This document shows positions 8,534 to 16,493 of a DNA stretch of 64,000 bases, in pieces. The DNA is from Kallipyga gabonensis (GTDB lineage Bacteria > Bacillota > Clostridia > Tissierellales > Peptoniphilaceae): the NCBI RefSeq assembly GCF_001286805.1, contig NZ_CXYV01000002.1:248001-312000 (forward strand), read 5' to 3'. Below the pieces are notes generated by a model. That model was not told the DNA's origin and did no database searches. It was given only the letters and a program-made list of their open reading frames with translations. Position numbers and translations under genes: made by a program. Numbering within the stretch: the first letter of the stretch is position 1; each line of letters starts with the position of its first letter.

Positions 8534-8977
8534 TCAATAATATTTGCTACTACTTGTAACCGTTTTGCTTTCGACACCAGAACCCCTATAAGATTTAATA
8601 GTAGCAAGCACTCGATAAGCATAACCTCTACTTACTCTGTGGCTTTCAGAAATGGTTAGTTGATAAAAATTTGTAGATTCTGAGAATTCTCTGAGAGGTA
8701 CCCAACGACCATTGACATGTTGTTGCAGTAATACCCTCGCTTGAATTCTTGAGGTAGTCCCCCTATAACCGACTATTTGGCATTTCACAGTTGCTTTTCC
8801 AGTAGAGTCAATGGTTAAATAAGCATTTGCTGTGGAAAGGTATTGCATTCTTTGTAGGATCAACCGGGGTGCCTCCACTTTGGTTTTTGTGTTAAAATCC
8901 TCTGCTCCAGCAAAAATCGGAAAATTGAATAGACATAGAGCCAGGCCGGCAATTAAGAAACTCTTCCTTTTTTTCAT
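8534..8977 (-). CDS. small secreted protein of unknown function (DUF6147-like)
   Basis: The product is 147 residues with a signal peptide (MKKRKSFLIAGLALCLFNFP, cleavage near AGA-ED). The mature part is a single Ig-like beta domain with an ANAYLTIDSTGKATVKCQI start, a GYRGTTSRIQARVLLQQ middle and a GYAYRVLATIKSY end, resembling small secreted clostridial proteins grouped as DUF6147; that family name is from memory and moderately sure. SD AAGGAGG is 8 bases upstream. Its own upstream region holds an unusual promoter-like pair (9007-9041), so it may be a direct target of the adjacent sigma factor. Confidence 0.6.
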   Translation of the reverse strand: MKKRKSFLIAGLALCLFNFPIFAGAEDFNTKTKVEAPRLILQRMQYLSTANAYLTIDSTGKATVKCQIVGYRGTTSRIQARVLLQQHVNGRWVPLREFSESTNFYQLTISESHRVSRGYAYRVLATIKSYRGSGVESKTVTSSSKYY

Positions 8978-9006
8978 AAAAAATAACCTCCTTCTTTCTG
9001 CTCTTA

Positions 9007-9041
9007 CTTATATAACGAAGAAGGAGGCCATTTTGTGACCC
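9007..9041 (-). promoter_or_regulatory. candidate ECF-type promoter for the small secreted protein
   Basis: On the minus strand GGGTCACAAAA (9041-9031) and CGTTATATAAG (9017-9007) are separated by 13 bases. It does not look like a sigma-A promoter. It is placed about 30 bases upstream of the start codon, in the gap after the sigma/anti-sigma genes. Confidence 0.45.
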
Positions 9042-9067
9042 GAAAATAAATATTTTATTAAAAAATT

Positions 9068-9769
9068 CTACGATCCCAACATTTTTTTAACGATTTTCAT
9101 TAAAATATCAGCTTTTACATCTCCTAATATCTGGTACCGACATTCATAGTCATGCCAAAAGAAAAAGCTCATCCCATTTTTTTCAAAGTAGGAAACGGTT
9201 ACTCCTCCTATTTTTTCTTGATGAAGTATTGTATCTTCGGTATCAATTATTATCTGCTCATCAACAAGCGGGTGTGTAGAATAGAAAATCTCATTTCCAG
9301 CCGCATTTTGATAGAAAATTTCTAAAAAATCTTCTGTTTGCTTTCGAGAGGTCTCCTTGAATCCGGGTGCCAAAAACCGGGGTTCTTTCGGCTTCCAAAT
9401 CCAACCACTCTCGCTTGACGCACCGGGGAGGGGCTCTTCATGGACAGAAATCGTCATAAAGTCAGTAAATGTTTTACGAAGAAAATGAAAGATTGACTTT
9501 CGTGACATTTCCCCTGCCAGGACAGAGCCTATCGTAACAAGGAAGCACAAGGTCAAAACCGCTGCAATGGTTACCGCACGAGGTGATGAAAAAAGGAATC
9601 TTTTTTTCTTTTCCTCCGATTGGAAACCAATGATTTCTTTCTTCCGCTCTTCAAAGGAATCGGAAAACACATGATTCAGTTCTTCCTCTTTTGGCAGCTT
9701 CATAAGATCTTTTTCAACGATTTTTGGGATTTCCTTATACAAATACTCGTCATCCAATTTCCTTTTCAT
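9068..9769 (-). CDS. anti-sigma factor-like membrane protein with DUF4367-type sensor domain
   Basis: The product is 233 residues: a cytoplasmic N-terminal part (about 1-65), one membrane segment (AVTIAAVLTLCFLVTIGSVL, about 65-84), and an extracellular domain. The C-terminal YFEKNGMSFFFWHDYECRYQ and the following helix are typical of DUF4367 domains, often found on anti-sigma factors of Firmicutes. Its start overlaps the sigma-factor gene by 20 bases, so the two are translationally coupled. It is expected to hold the sigma factor at the membrane until an envelope signal releases it; the signal is unknown. Confidence 0.75.
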   Translation of the reverse strand: MKRKLDDEYLYKEIPKIVEKDLMKLPKEEELNHVFSDSFEERKKEIIGFQSEEKKKRFLFSSPRAVTIAAVLTLCFLVTIGSVLAGEMSRKSIFHFLRKTFTDFMTISVHEEPLPGASSESGWIWKPKEPRFLAPGFKETSRKQTEDFLEIFYQNAAGNEIFYSTHPLVDEQIIIDTEDTILHQEKIGGVTVSYFEKNGMSFFFWHDYECRYQILGDVKADILMKIVKKMLGS

Positions 9770-10292
9770 GGTCCGACCCCCTTTCCATTAAGACGTTCAA
9801 TCTTTTTTTCGCTCGCGAACATCGCTTTCGAACCGTCACCTCAGATAAATGAAGAAACTGTGCAATATCAATATGGGAAAACTCCAGATCATATTTCAAA
9901 AGAAGAACTACTTGATGATCAAAGGAAAGCTTGCGGAAGGCTTCTTCAAAGTCGGAATCACCATTCTCCGAATAATCCCATTCAAGTGCCAGATACTTTT
10001 CTACCTCCTCAGCCGGAAGAAGTGTCTCCCTCTTTCGTTTCTTAAGATAGTCAAGGGCAATATGCTTTACAACAATAAACAGGAATGCACCGGTTTTATG
10101 GGTATCCTCTTCGTCAATTTTGTCTAAATGAGGACGAATGCGCAAGAATGCATCCTGCACAGCATCCTCCGCTGCCATCGGATCCTCCAAAATACGAACA
10201 GCAAAGTAAAAGAGCCTCTGTTGGTAGGATTGATAAAGTCGGCTTAGTTTTTCTTGATCGACTTGCTTTCGCTTTTGTCTCAGAAATCCCAT
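9750..10292 (-). CDS. ECF-like sigma-70 family RNA polymerase sigma factor
   Basis: The product is 180 residues from the ATG at 10292 (GAAAGAGAAG upstream); the frame runs up to 10424 but that part is not sigma-like. Region 2 is at about residues 13-70 (LYQSYQQRLFYFAVRILED, AAEDAVQDAFLRI) and region 4 at about 118-170 (VVLLLKYDLEFSHIDIAQFL, then a helix-turn-helix with SEVTVRKRCSRAKKRL). Region 3 is absent, as in ECF factors. It overlaps its anti-sigma gene. Likely targets are the exported-protein genes immediately downstream. Confidence 0.85.
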   Translation of the reverse strand: MGFLRQKRKQVDQEKLSRLYQSYQQRLFYFAVRILEDPMAAEDAVQDAFLRIRPHLDKIDEEDTHKTGAFLFIVVKHIALDYLKKRKRETLLPAEEVEKYLALEWDYSENGDSDFEEAFRKLSFDHQVVLLLKYDLEFSHIDIAQFLHLSEVTVRKRCSRAKKRLNVLMERGSDHEKEIG

Positions 10293-10450
10293 AAGAAACT
10301 TCTCTTTCTTCCGGCACGGTGAGTAGTGGTCCTTCATGCGGGCCATTAAATCCTTTTTCTCTATAGTTAGGGTATCTTTTGGTCCTGGCTTTTGCAAGAT
10401 TTGTTCGGCTCCAGGAGGCTCCAAATCCTGATTATCTTGATAATTAAAGG

Positions 10451-10700
10451 AATATCAGGGTTTCAAGCCCTGATATTATCGCGATCTGCCAAATTAACAG
10501 GGCCTTTTTTCACCCTGATATTCTTGAAATTCTCTAATCTGACAGGGTTTTACCCCCTGACATTTTTAGGTCCTAGTCTTTTATCAGGGCTATTTTCGCC
10601 CCTGCTATTTTTGAAATTCTGCAAATTGTCAGGGCTCCAGATCCTGATTTTCTCGGAAATTGACGGATTGTCAGGGTTTTTTAGCTCTGGCGAGGCTAGG
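10451..10700. repeat. alternating 42/45-bp hairpin repeat array (family B, locus 1)
   Basis: CAGGG cores begin at 10456, 10498, 10543, 10585, 10630 and 10672, giving spacings 42, 45, 42, 45, 42. Each unit is a palindrome around CAGGG...CCCTG; the first unit extends to AATATCAGGG/CCCTGATATT. The 45-base units have a T-rich loop and a T-rich 3' flank. The array is AT-rich and lies upstream of the sigma-factor gene, in the gap 10293-10785. The same alternating pattern recurs near 38926-39240. Confidence 0.9.
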
Positions 10701-10711
10701 AGAGGGCGGGT

Positions 10712-10784
10712 TCATGAGGTTCCCAGGAAAGGGCAGCCCTGTGAGCTGGCGGAATCATGAGGTTCCCACGGGAAAGCAGCCCTG
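10712..10784. repeat. two-copy 43-bp direct repeat
   Basis: TCATGAGGTTCCCA starts at 10712 and 10755, with AAGGGCAGCCCTG and AAAGCAGCCCTG following. It sits between array B1 and the YolD stop codon and contains GGCGGAATCA, also found in the complement of family A units, so it may be a decayed relative of that family. Confidence 0.6.
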
Positions 10785-10785
10785 G

Positions 10786-11235
10786 TTAGCCTTCCCCGGC
10801 TCCCTCCTCCAAGATTTCCACTTCTTTTAGCTGGTCAATGGCAATTTCTTCCCCATCTTCGAAGATGAGGACTCGCCGGTAGGCCTGGATCTCGGCGACC
10901 CGCCCTTCTTTGACAAGATAGGCACCGCCTTCCTTTAGATCATCCTTCCGAAAATACCGGATCCGGATGCGGGGGTGATCCCCAGCCCCACCTCCGGCTC
11001 CTTCCGCCAACCGATCGACCAGGTAGGCCAGGGCCCGGTTGATGTCATCTACTTCATCATCGGAGAGTTTCGTCCTCTCCCGGGTCGGTCGCCCCGCTTC
11101 CTGTATGGCGACCTCATAGCCCGTCAAGGCCTGGAAGGGAGAGAACTGGACAGCCCGGTTTTCCCGGGACATCCGGGGGTGGTTTTTGGGCTCCCATGGA
11201 CCCAAGTGGGCGATCATTTTATATTTGTCTTTCAT
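10786..11235 (-). CDS. YolD-like protein
   Basis: The product is 149 residues. The segment HPRMSRENRAVQFSPFQALT (about 18-37) and the following GYEVAIQEAGRPTRERTKLSD are the hallmark of YolD-like proteins; the C-terminal half is acidic and ends in a small beta domain. YolD-like proteins are typically encoded beside Y-family (UmuC/DinB-like) polymerases and are thought to act with them in damage-induced synthesis. Here the start overlaps the polymerase stop codon by 4 bases (ATGA), which fits coupled translation. Confidence 0.85.
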   Translation of the reverse strand: MKDKYKMIAHLGPWEPKNHPRMSRENRAVQFSPFQALTGYEVAIQEAGRPTRERTKLSDDEVDDINRALAYLVDRLAEGAGGGAGDHPRIRIRYFRKDDLKEGGAYLVKEGRVAEIQAYRRVLIFEDGEEIAIDQLKEVEILEEGAGEG

Positions 11236-12752
11236 GCCTTATGTCCTCCAATCCGGTCATTCCTGTCCTTGGCTGTGGCTCCTTCTTCCAGGTTCATCCC
11301 TCGAAGGACCGCATTTTTCCCATACTTCTTTTTGATTGCCACCAAGGCTTCCTGAACCCGGTGCTCCTTGTCCAAGTCCTTCTTGGTGCCCTCTTCCCCG
11401 GCCTCATCCATCCGGCCAAAGAAATCCAGCTGGCGGGCCTGGTCCTTTCCGACTTCCTCCTCGGCCATGACTCGGTCGGCCACGACATACAGCCGCCGGA
11501 TATAGAGGCGGGGGTCCACCACCTGGTCGAAGATCCGAGTCAGGGCTTCCATAATGACCGATGAGGCGGCCGTCGCCATCCCCAGGGGGAGGGACTTATG
11601 AGCCTTCTTCGGCACCCGGCGGCCATACATATCCTTCTTGACCTCCCCATGGTAGGCCTTGGCCAGGTGGGGATCCCGGAGGTTGACCACGTCATAGCCC
11701 ACCGTCAGGGAAACCTGATCCGTCACCAGACCCTTGGCCACCAGATCCAGGGCCAGGAGGTCGGCCATCTCCCGCATGACCAGTCGGGCCTTATCAAAGG
11801 GATAGGGGGTGGAGAGGACCTGGCCCCGGGAGAGGGACTTGGACTGGGGGACATAGGCCTTGATGTCCGAAATTCGGCAGGATTCATAGCCCCAGGCATG
11901 GTCGATGAGTAGCTCCGCATTGACCCCAAAGAGGTCATAGAGGAGGTCCTCATTGTAGGAATGGCCCGGATCCCCCACCGAGCAGAGGGCGATATCCCCC
12001 ATGGTGTGGAGGCCGTACTTGGCCAGGCGCTGGGCCGTCCCCTTCCCCACCCGCCAAAAATCCGTGATGGGCCGGTGGTCCCAATAGTGTTCCCGGTAGC
12101 TGGCCACATCTAAGCGGGCCATCCGGACCCCATTCTCATCCGCCGGCATTTTCTTGGCCTCCAGGTCCATGGCAATCTTGGCCAGGAAGAGGTTGGGGCC
12201 GATCCCTGCCGTGGCCGTGATCCCGGTGGAGTCCAGGACATCCCGAACCATCCTCATGGCCAGGTCCTCAGCGGTCAGTTTGTAGTGGTCCAGGTAGTCG
12301 GTGACATCCATAAAGACCTCATCGATGGAGTAGACCACAATGTCCTCCGGAGCGATGTACTTGAGGTAGATTTGGTAGATCCGGGCGGAGAAGTCGATGT
12401 AGTGGGCCATCCGGGGCGGGGCGACGATGAAGTCAACGGCGAGGGAGGGGTCCTTTTCCAGGGCCGGGAGAAAAAAGGAGGAGGCTCGGACCAGCTTGCC
12501 CGCCTTCCGGGCTATGGCCCTGCGGAGGCGGTTGGCCTCATCCACCCGAGCCTTGGCCTCATAAAGCCGGACCCGTCCGGGCAGGCCGAAGGTCTTCAGG
12601 GCCGGCGATACGGCCAGACAGATGGTCTTGTCCGTCCGGGAAAGGTCGGCCACCAGGAGGTTGGTGGTCAGGGGGTCCATCCCCCTCTCTACGCACTCCA
12701 CCGAAGCATAAAACGATTTTAAGTCAATGGATAAATAGGTTCGCTCCGCCAT
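11232..12752 (-). CDS. Y-family DNA polymerase (ImpB/UmuC/UvrX type)
   Basis: The product is 506 residues. The N-terminal YLSIDLKSFYASVECVERG supplies the first catalytic Asp; VVYSIDEVFMDVT (about 140-152) supplies the SIDE catalytic acids; a helix-hairpin-helix-like TAGIGPNLFLAKIAMD follows at about 178, then the little-finger domain. It is expected to be an error-prone lesion-bypass polymerase. It is longer than DinB and of the UvrX/YqjW kind often carried on mobile or accessory DNA. It forms an operon with the YolD gene. I looked for a LexA box (CGAAC...GTTCG) upstream and saw none. SD AAGGAGGGAACC precedes the ATG. Confidence 0.9.
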   Translation of the reverse strand: MAERTYLSIDLKSFYASVECVERGMDPLTTNLLVADLSRTDKTICLAVSPALKTFGLPGRVRLYEAKARVDEANRLRRAIARKAGKLVRASSFFLPALEKDPSLAVDFIVAPPRMAHYIDFSARIYQIYLKYIAPEDIVVYSIDEVFMDVTDYLDHYKLTAEDLAMRMVRDVLDSTGITATAGIGPNLFLAKIAMDLEAKKMPADENGVRMARLDVASYREHYWDHRPITDFWRVGKGTAQRLAKYGLHTMGDIALCSVGDPGHSYNEDLLYDLFGVNAELLIDHAWGYESCRISDIKAYVPQSKSLSRGQVLSTPYPFDKARLVMREMADLLALDLVAKGLVTDQVSLTVGYDVVNLRDPHLAKAYHGEVKKDMYGRRVPKKAHKSLPLGMATAASSVIMEALTRIFDQVVDPRLYIRRLYVVADRVMAEEEVGKDQARQLDFFGRMDEAGEEGTKKDLDKEHRVQEALVAIKKKYGKNAVLRGMNLEEGATAKDRNDRIGGHKA

Positions 12753-12801
12753 GGTTCCCTCCTTTCTTCTTTCTTATTAATTGTACATGAGGGGACAAAA
12801 A

Positions 12802-12843
12802 AGGGAAAAGGGGAAAGGCCACCAGGCCTTTCCCCTTTTCCCT
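12802..12843 (-). terminator. strong terminator after the CWB2 metallophosphoesterase gene
   Basis: Perfect 19-base arms (12802-12820 and 12825-12843) with a 4-base loop, followed on the minus strand by six T. It separates the CWB2 gene from the polymerase gene. Confidence 0.85.
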
Positions 12844-12874
12844 ATAGACTAAGGAGAGAAATATCTGAAAACAA

Positions 12875-15310
12875 CTATTTGATAAGATTGTCCGCTCCGC
12901 TGGCGACAGCATCATCCACCGCAGCATCCCCGCCAAGGACAATGACTTCCTTGATCTTGGATTTCTTCAGGTAGGAAGCCACCTCGTCCGGGAGCTTCTT
13001 GGGCTGGACCAGGAGGATGGGGGCTTGCTTTTCGGCGGCGACAGGACCGGCGACTAGGGCGTCGGCAAATTCTTCGCCCGTTGCCAGGTATGCCAGCTTG
13101 GCTTCCACCATTTTTTCAGCGATCATGGCAGACGTTTCATAGCGGTTTTCCCCTTCCAGACGGCTGGCTCCGGGAAGGGCAGTGGCAACGGCTTGGGAAA
13201 CCGCCTTTTTCCCACCTAAGATGGTGACATTCTTCACACCAAGATTCTTGATGCCATCCTTGACGGATTGGGGCAGGGAATTAGGTCGGGTAAGGAGGAT
13301 GGGACGGACTTGGTTGGCAGCCAGGGGAGAAACGGAGAGAGCATCGGCAAAGTTGGTTCCGGTGGCGACGTAGACACCGTCCACGGTCTTGTTGGCCTTA
13401 GCGATGAGGCCGGCTAACTTGACCGAGGTTTCATAGCGGTCGCTCCCGTCAATGCGGGAAACTTCCAAACCCTTGATGTCCTTGAGTTCTTTCTCACAGG
13501 CCATGGAGAGGGCCTTATCTCCGCCGACCAGGATGGCTTTCTTGGCACCCAGTCTGGCGATTTCCGTCTTGACGCCGTCATAGAGGAAATCCGTTTTTGT
13601 CAGGAGGATGGGGGCCTTCAGAAGCTTGGCATAGACGGAAGCCGACAGGGCATCGGCAAAATCGTCGCTGCGGGCGATGAGGACGGTGTCCGCCTTCTGG
13701 TAGGCCTGGGCATTGGCCAGGGCCGTTTCCAGACGGTTGGACCCGGCAACCCGCTGGGGAGCCTGACGGCGGAGGACGGTGAACTGGTCATAGATATAGG
13801 CCTCCTTGTCCACCTTGGAGGTCTTCTGGTCATAATGAAGCTTGTAGGTGGTGAATTCGGCACGGTCGGCCGTCATATCCACAATGACCACGGTGGTATC
13901 TTTTTTCTCGCTGGAGGGGGGAACTTCTTTTGCCCCGTTCTTATCCAGGAACTTGTAGTCCGGGGTCAGGGGGTCGCCCTTGGTGATGTCCTTGGTATAG
14001 TCAACCGCTTCATACCACTTGAGACCGCCAGCATGCTCGGAAACCATATGGAAGGGGGCGTTCATAACATGGTAGAAGACATTTCCTTCCGCTGCGGTGT
14101 TGGCTTGGGTCGCCTTTTCCCCTTGGGCATTGATGAAGCCACGGGAGTAGACATGGTCATGGCCGTTTAGTACCAGGTCAATATCTAAGTCGGTGAAGAC
14201 CTTGTTCATGGCCTTGCGGTAGGCGGCCACATCGTCATCACTGATGTGGGAGGCCCCGGTATAGAGGGGCTTGTGGAAGCCGACCACGGTCCATAGGCCC
14301 TCTTCCTTGGCTGACTTCACTTCCTGCTTGAGGTAGGCCATCATCTTCTGGAAGTTGGCATTGTTGGCCAGGTCCTGGGTCTCATAGGAAGCATTGTTGA
14401 GAACAATGAACTTCATGGGACCGGCGACGTAGGAATAGACACCCTTGACAAAATCGGTGTCCTTTTCATTGTTGTAGACGGGGTCAGGGACATTGATCCG
14501 ACCGTTGAAGTCGGTGGTGTCGTGGTTCCCTTGGGTGGAGAGGAGGAGGTGGTTGAGGAGGGCCTTCTGGGTGGCATTGGGATACTGGCCCTTATTATTA
14601 AAGAAGTCTTCCCATTCATACCCGAAAGGCAGTCCCGATGCCTTCTTGTCATTGGCATCCTTGGGCGTGTCCACCTTGGATTGGACCTCATAGCCCTTGT
14701 CCGTATGGTCTCCGGCAATGTAGATGAAGTCGAGCGGGTTCTTGGCGGAGATCTCGGAGATCAAGTTGAAGATGGCCCCGGTGGCCTCCCCGTGCTTGCT
14801 GTTATGGACCTGGGGGTCGCCCAGATAGGCAAAACGGACGTGACCCGCCTGGTTCTTCCCGATGGCGGTTTTGAACTGACCCTCCTGGGTCTGACCCAGG
14901 GCTTCAACGGTATAGGTGTAGAAGGTATCGGCCTCCAGATCCTTGAGTTCAAATTGGTAAGTATAGACATAGTCGTTGGTGGAGTGGTCAACCTTGGAAT
15001 GATCCTTCCTGTCAAAGTAGGGATCACCGTCCTTGCGACCATTGGCCAGGCTTTCTTCAAAGACGACGACATCGCCCTTTTTGACTTGGAGTTTTCCCGG
15101 GCCATCCGTCTTGGTAGCAAAGGAAATGTTCGCTCCAAAGCCATTTGCAGAACACTGCGAGTAGTCCCCAACATGGGCGTTGATGGACAGGATCTTGTTT
15201 TCCTGAGCCTCTTCCGCAAAGGCCCTCATGGGCAGGGCAAAGGTCAGGACCAGAGCCAGGGCCAGGAGGCCGGCAAGAAAGCGTAAGCCCTTTGATGATT
15301 TGGAATACAT
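12875..15310 (-). CDS. secreted metallophosphoesterase with three CWB2 cell-wall-binding repeats
   Basis: The product is 811 residues from the ATG at 15310 (AGGGAGA 6 bases upstream). A signal peptide covers about 1-33 (LALALVLTFALPMRAFAEE). A fibronectin-like domain precedes the phosphoesterase core, as in purple-acid-phosphatase-like proteins. Metal motifs appear in order: YLGDPQVH, AGDHTD, QGNHD, VVGFHKPLY and NGHDHVYSRG. Residues about 521-811 hold three CWB2 units of about 95 residues, each with RxEGxxRYETS-like starts, a FADAL core and an ILVGG-like end; these bind anionic wall polymers and keep the enzyme on the surface. The substrate could be nucleotides or phosphate esters. Monocistronic. 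Confidence 0.9.
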   Translation of the reverse strand: MYSKSSKGLRFLAGLLALALVLTFALPMRAFAEEAQENKILSINAHVGDYSQCSANGFGANISFATKTDGPGKLQVKKGDVVVFEESLANGRKDGDPYFDRKDHSKVDHSTNDYVYTYQFELKDLEADTFYTYTVEALGQTQEGQFKTAIGKNQAGHVRFAYLGDPQVHNSKHGEATGAIFNLISEISAKNPLDFIYIAGDHTDKGYEVQSKVDTPKDANDKKASGLPFGYEWEDFFNNKGQYPNATQKALLNHLLLSTQGNHDTTDFNGRINVPDPVYNNEKDTDFVKGVYSYVAGPMKFIVLNNASYETQDLANNANFQKMMAYLKQEVKSAKEEGLWTVVGFHKPLYTGASHISDDDVAAYRKAMNKVFTDLDIDLVLNGHDHVYSRGFINAQGEKATQANTAAEGNVFYHVMNAPFHMVSEHAGGLKWYEAVDYTKDITKGDPLTPDYKFLDKNGAKEVPPSSEKKDTTVVIVDMTADRAEFTTYKLHYDQKTSKVDKEAYIYDQFTVLRRQAPQRVAGSNRLETALANAQAYQKADTVLIARSDDFADALSASVYAKLLKAPILLTKTDFLYDGVKTEIARLGAKKAILVGGDKALSMACEKELKDIKGLEVSRIDGSDRYETSVKLAGLIAKANKTVDGVYVATGTNFADALSVSPLAANQVRPILLTRPNSLPQSVKDGIKNLGVKNVTILGGKKAVSQAVATALPGASRLEGENRYETSAMIAEKMVEAKLAYLATGEEFADALVAGPVAAEKQAPILLVQPKKLPDEVASYLKKSKIKEVIVLGGDAAVDDAVASGADNLIK

Positions 15311-15543
15311 ACGTTCTCCCTTCATTTTCACTAATTTTGGGGCAATCCACACAAACAGGAATGCTCATTGTTAATTGTAGATTGTGAATGTAAAGTTCAT
15401 GTTACGGCAAAGCAAAATGTATTCTGTTCTCTTTGCCTCTTTATGAATATATTGAATAATAAAAATGAGCTTTTGCCATTGTCTACAAACCTTTTCAGGA
15501 GTAAACTACAAGGGCACGGATAAATCTCTTTTAGGAGGTAAGA

Positions 15544-16416
15544 ATGAAAAAAAATAATGAAGTCGTTCTCTACCAGCGTCAGGGAAAGTATATTCCCAGA
15601 GTGGCAGCGGTTCATGACCTATGCGGTTATGGAAAATGTTCCCTTGGAGTAGCTATCCCCCTCCTGTCCGCAGCCGGTGTTGATGTCTGCCCCCTGCCCA
15701 CCTCACTCTTCTCCACCCACACGCTCTATCCGGACTTCGTCATGCATGATACCACTGACTTTTTGCCCCAGGTTCTCGACCACTGGAAGGGTGGAGCCGA
15801 GATGGACCTGGATGGGGTATATTCAGGCTTCCTGGGTTCGGCCGAACAAGTAGAAATTATCCAGTCAATCTACAAAAATTATCCTAACGCCCTCCGTTTC
15901 GTCGATCCCGTCATGGGCGATGGTGGTCAGCGGTATCCGACCTACACGGAAGAGATGTGTGAAAAGATGAAAGACCTGGTGGATGGAGCGGACCTCCTCC
16001 TTCCCAACCTGACCGAAGCCGGCATATTAACCGGGATGGACTACCCCGGTCAAAGTCCCGATGAAAAACAAGTCCGCACCATTCTGGATGCTTTACTGGA
16101 AATGGGGGCTAAGATGGTTGTTCTGAAAGGCATCCAAAAAGAGGGGAAGATCATCAACTACATCCAAGGCCAGGACAGCGAAATGACCGCCGTTTCGGAA
16201 GACCTCCTGGATTTCTTCATCCACGGGACCGGAGATCTCTACGCTTCTTCCCTGATCGCCGCCCTCTATACCGGAAAGGATCTGGAAAGTGCTGTTGCCT
16301 TCGCTTCCAAATTCGTTCATGATGCCATGCTCAACACCCGTCACCAACCAAACTATCTCCAGCGTGGTGTCTCCTTTGAACTCAACCTCGGCCAGGTTAC
16401 CGATCTTTTGAAATAA
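15544..16416 (+). CDS. pdxY: pyridoxal/pyridoxamine kinase
   Basis: The product is 290 residues of the ribokinase-like PdxK/PdxY family. Visible are the N-terminal VAAVHDLCGYGKCSL (substrate lid region), PLPTSLFSTHT, FVDPVMGDGGQ (about 119-129, ATP/Mg site), LLPNLTEA and FIHGTGDLYAS (anionic hole plus catalytic Asp, about 224-234). It phosphorylates B6 vitamers with ATP to salvage pyridoxal phosphate, needed by the amino-acid-degrading enzymes of such an organism. SD TTAGGAGG lies 7 bases upstream. It stands alone, convergent with thyA across a shared terminator. Confidence 0.85.
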   Translation: MKKNNEVVLYQRQGKYIPRVAAVHDLCGYGKCSLGVAIPLLSAAGVDVCPLPTSLFSTHTLYPDFVMHDTTDFLPQVLDHWKGGAEMDLDGVYSGFLGSAEQVEIIQSIYKNYPNALRFVDPVMGDGGQRYPTYTEEMCEKMKDLVDGADLLLPNLTEAGILTGMDYPGQSPDEKQVRTILDALLEMGAKMVVLKGIQKEGKIINYIQGQDSEMTAVSEDLLDFFIHGTGDLYASSLIAALYTGKDLESAVAFASKFVHDAMLNTRHQPNYLQRGVSFELNLGQVTDLLK

Positions 16417-16431
16417 GCATAAAAGTAAAAA

Positions 16432-16469
16432 CCTCCCCTCCGAAAGGCATAAGCCGGTCGGAGGGGAGG
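16432..16469 (+). terminator. bidirectional terminator between pdxY and thyA
   Basis: Arms CCTCCCCTCCGA (16432-16443) and TCGGAGGGGAGG (16458-16469) with T-rich sequence after and A-rich sequence before, so it can serve both convergent genes. Confidence 0.8.
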
Positions 16470-16493
16470 CTTTTCTTTTTATGAAGGGATTAT

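Noticed and set aside
10392-10760. 122-residue plus-strand frame across array B1
   Set aside because: The unit lengths (42 and 45) are multiples of three, so the frame stays open by chance; the sequence is that of the hairpins.
12753-12800. LexA box upstream of the Y-family polymerase gene
   Set aside because: No CGAAC-N4-GTTCG-like word was found in the leader.
12724-12942. 72-residue minus-strand frame between CWB2 and polymerase genes
   Set aside because: It runs through the 19-bp-stem terminator and overlaps both real genes.
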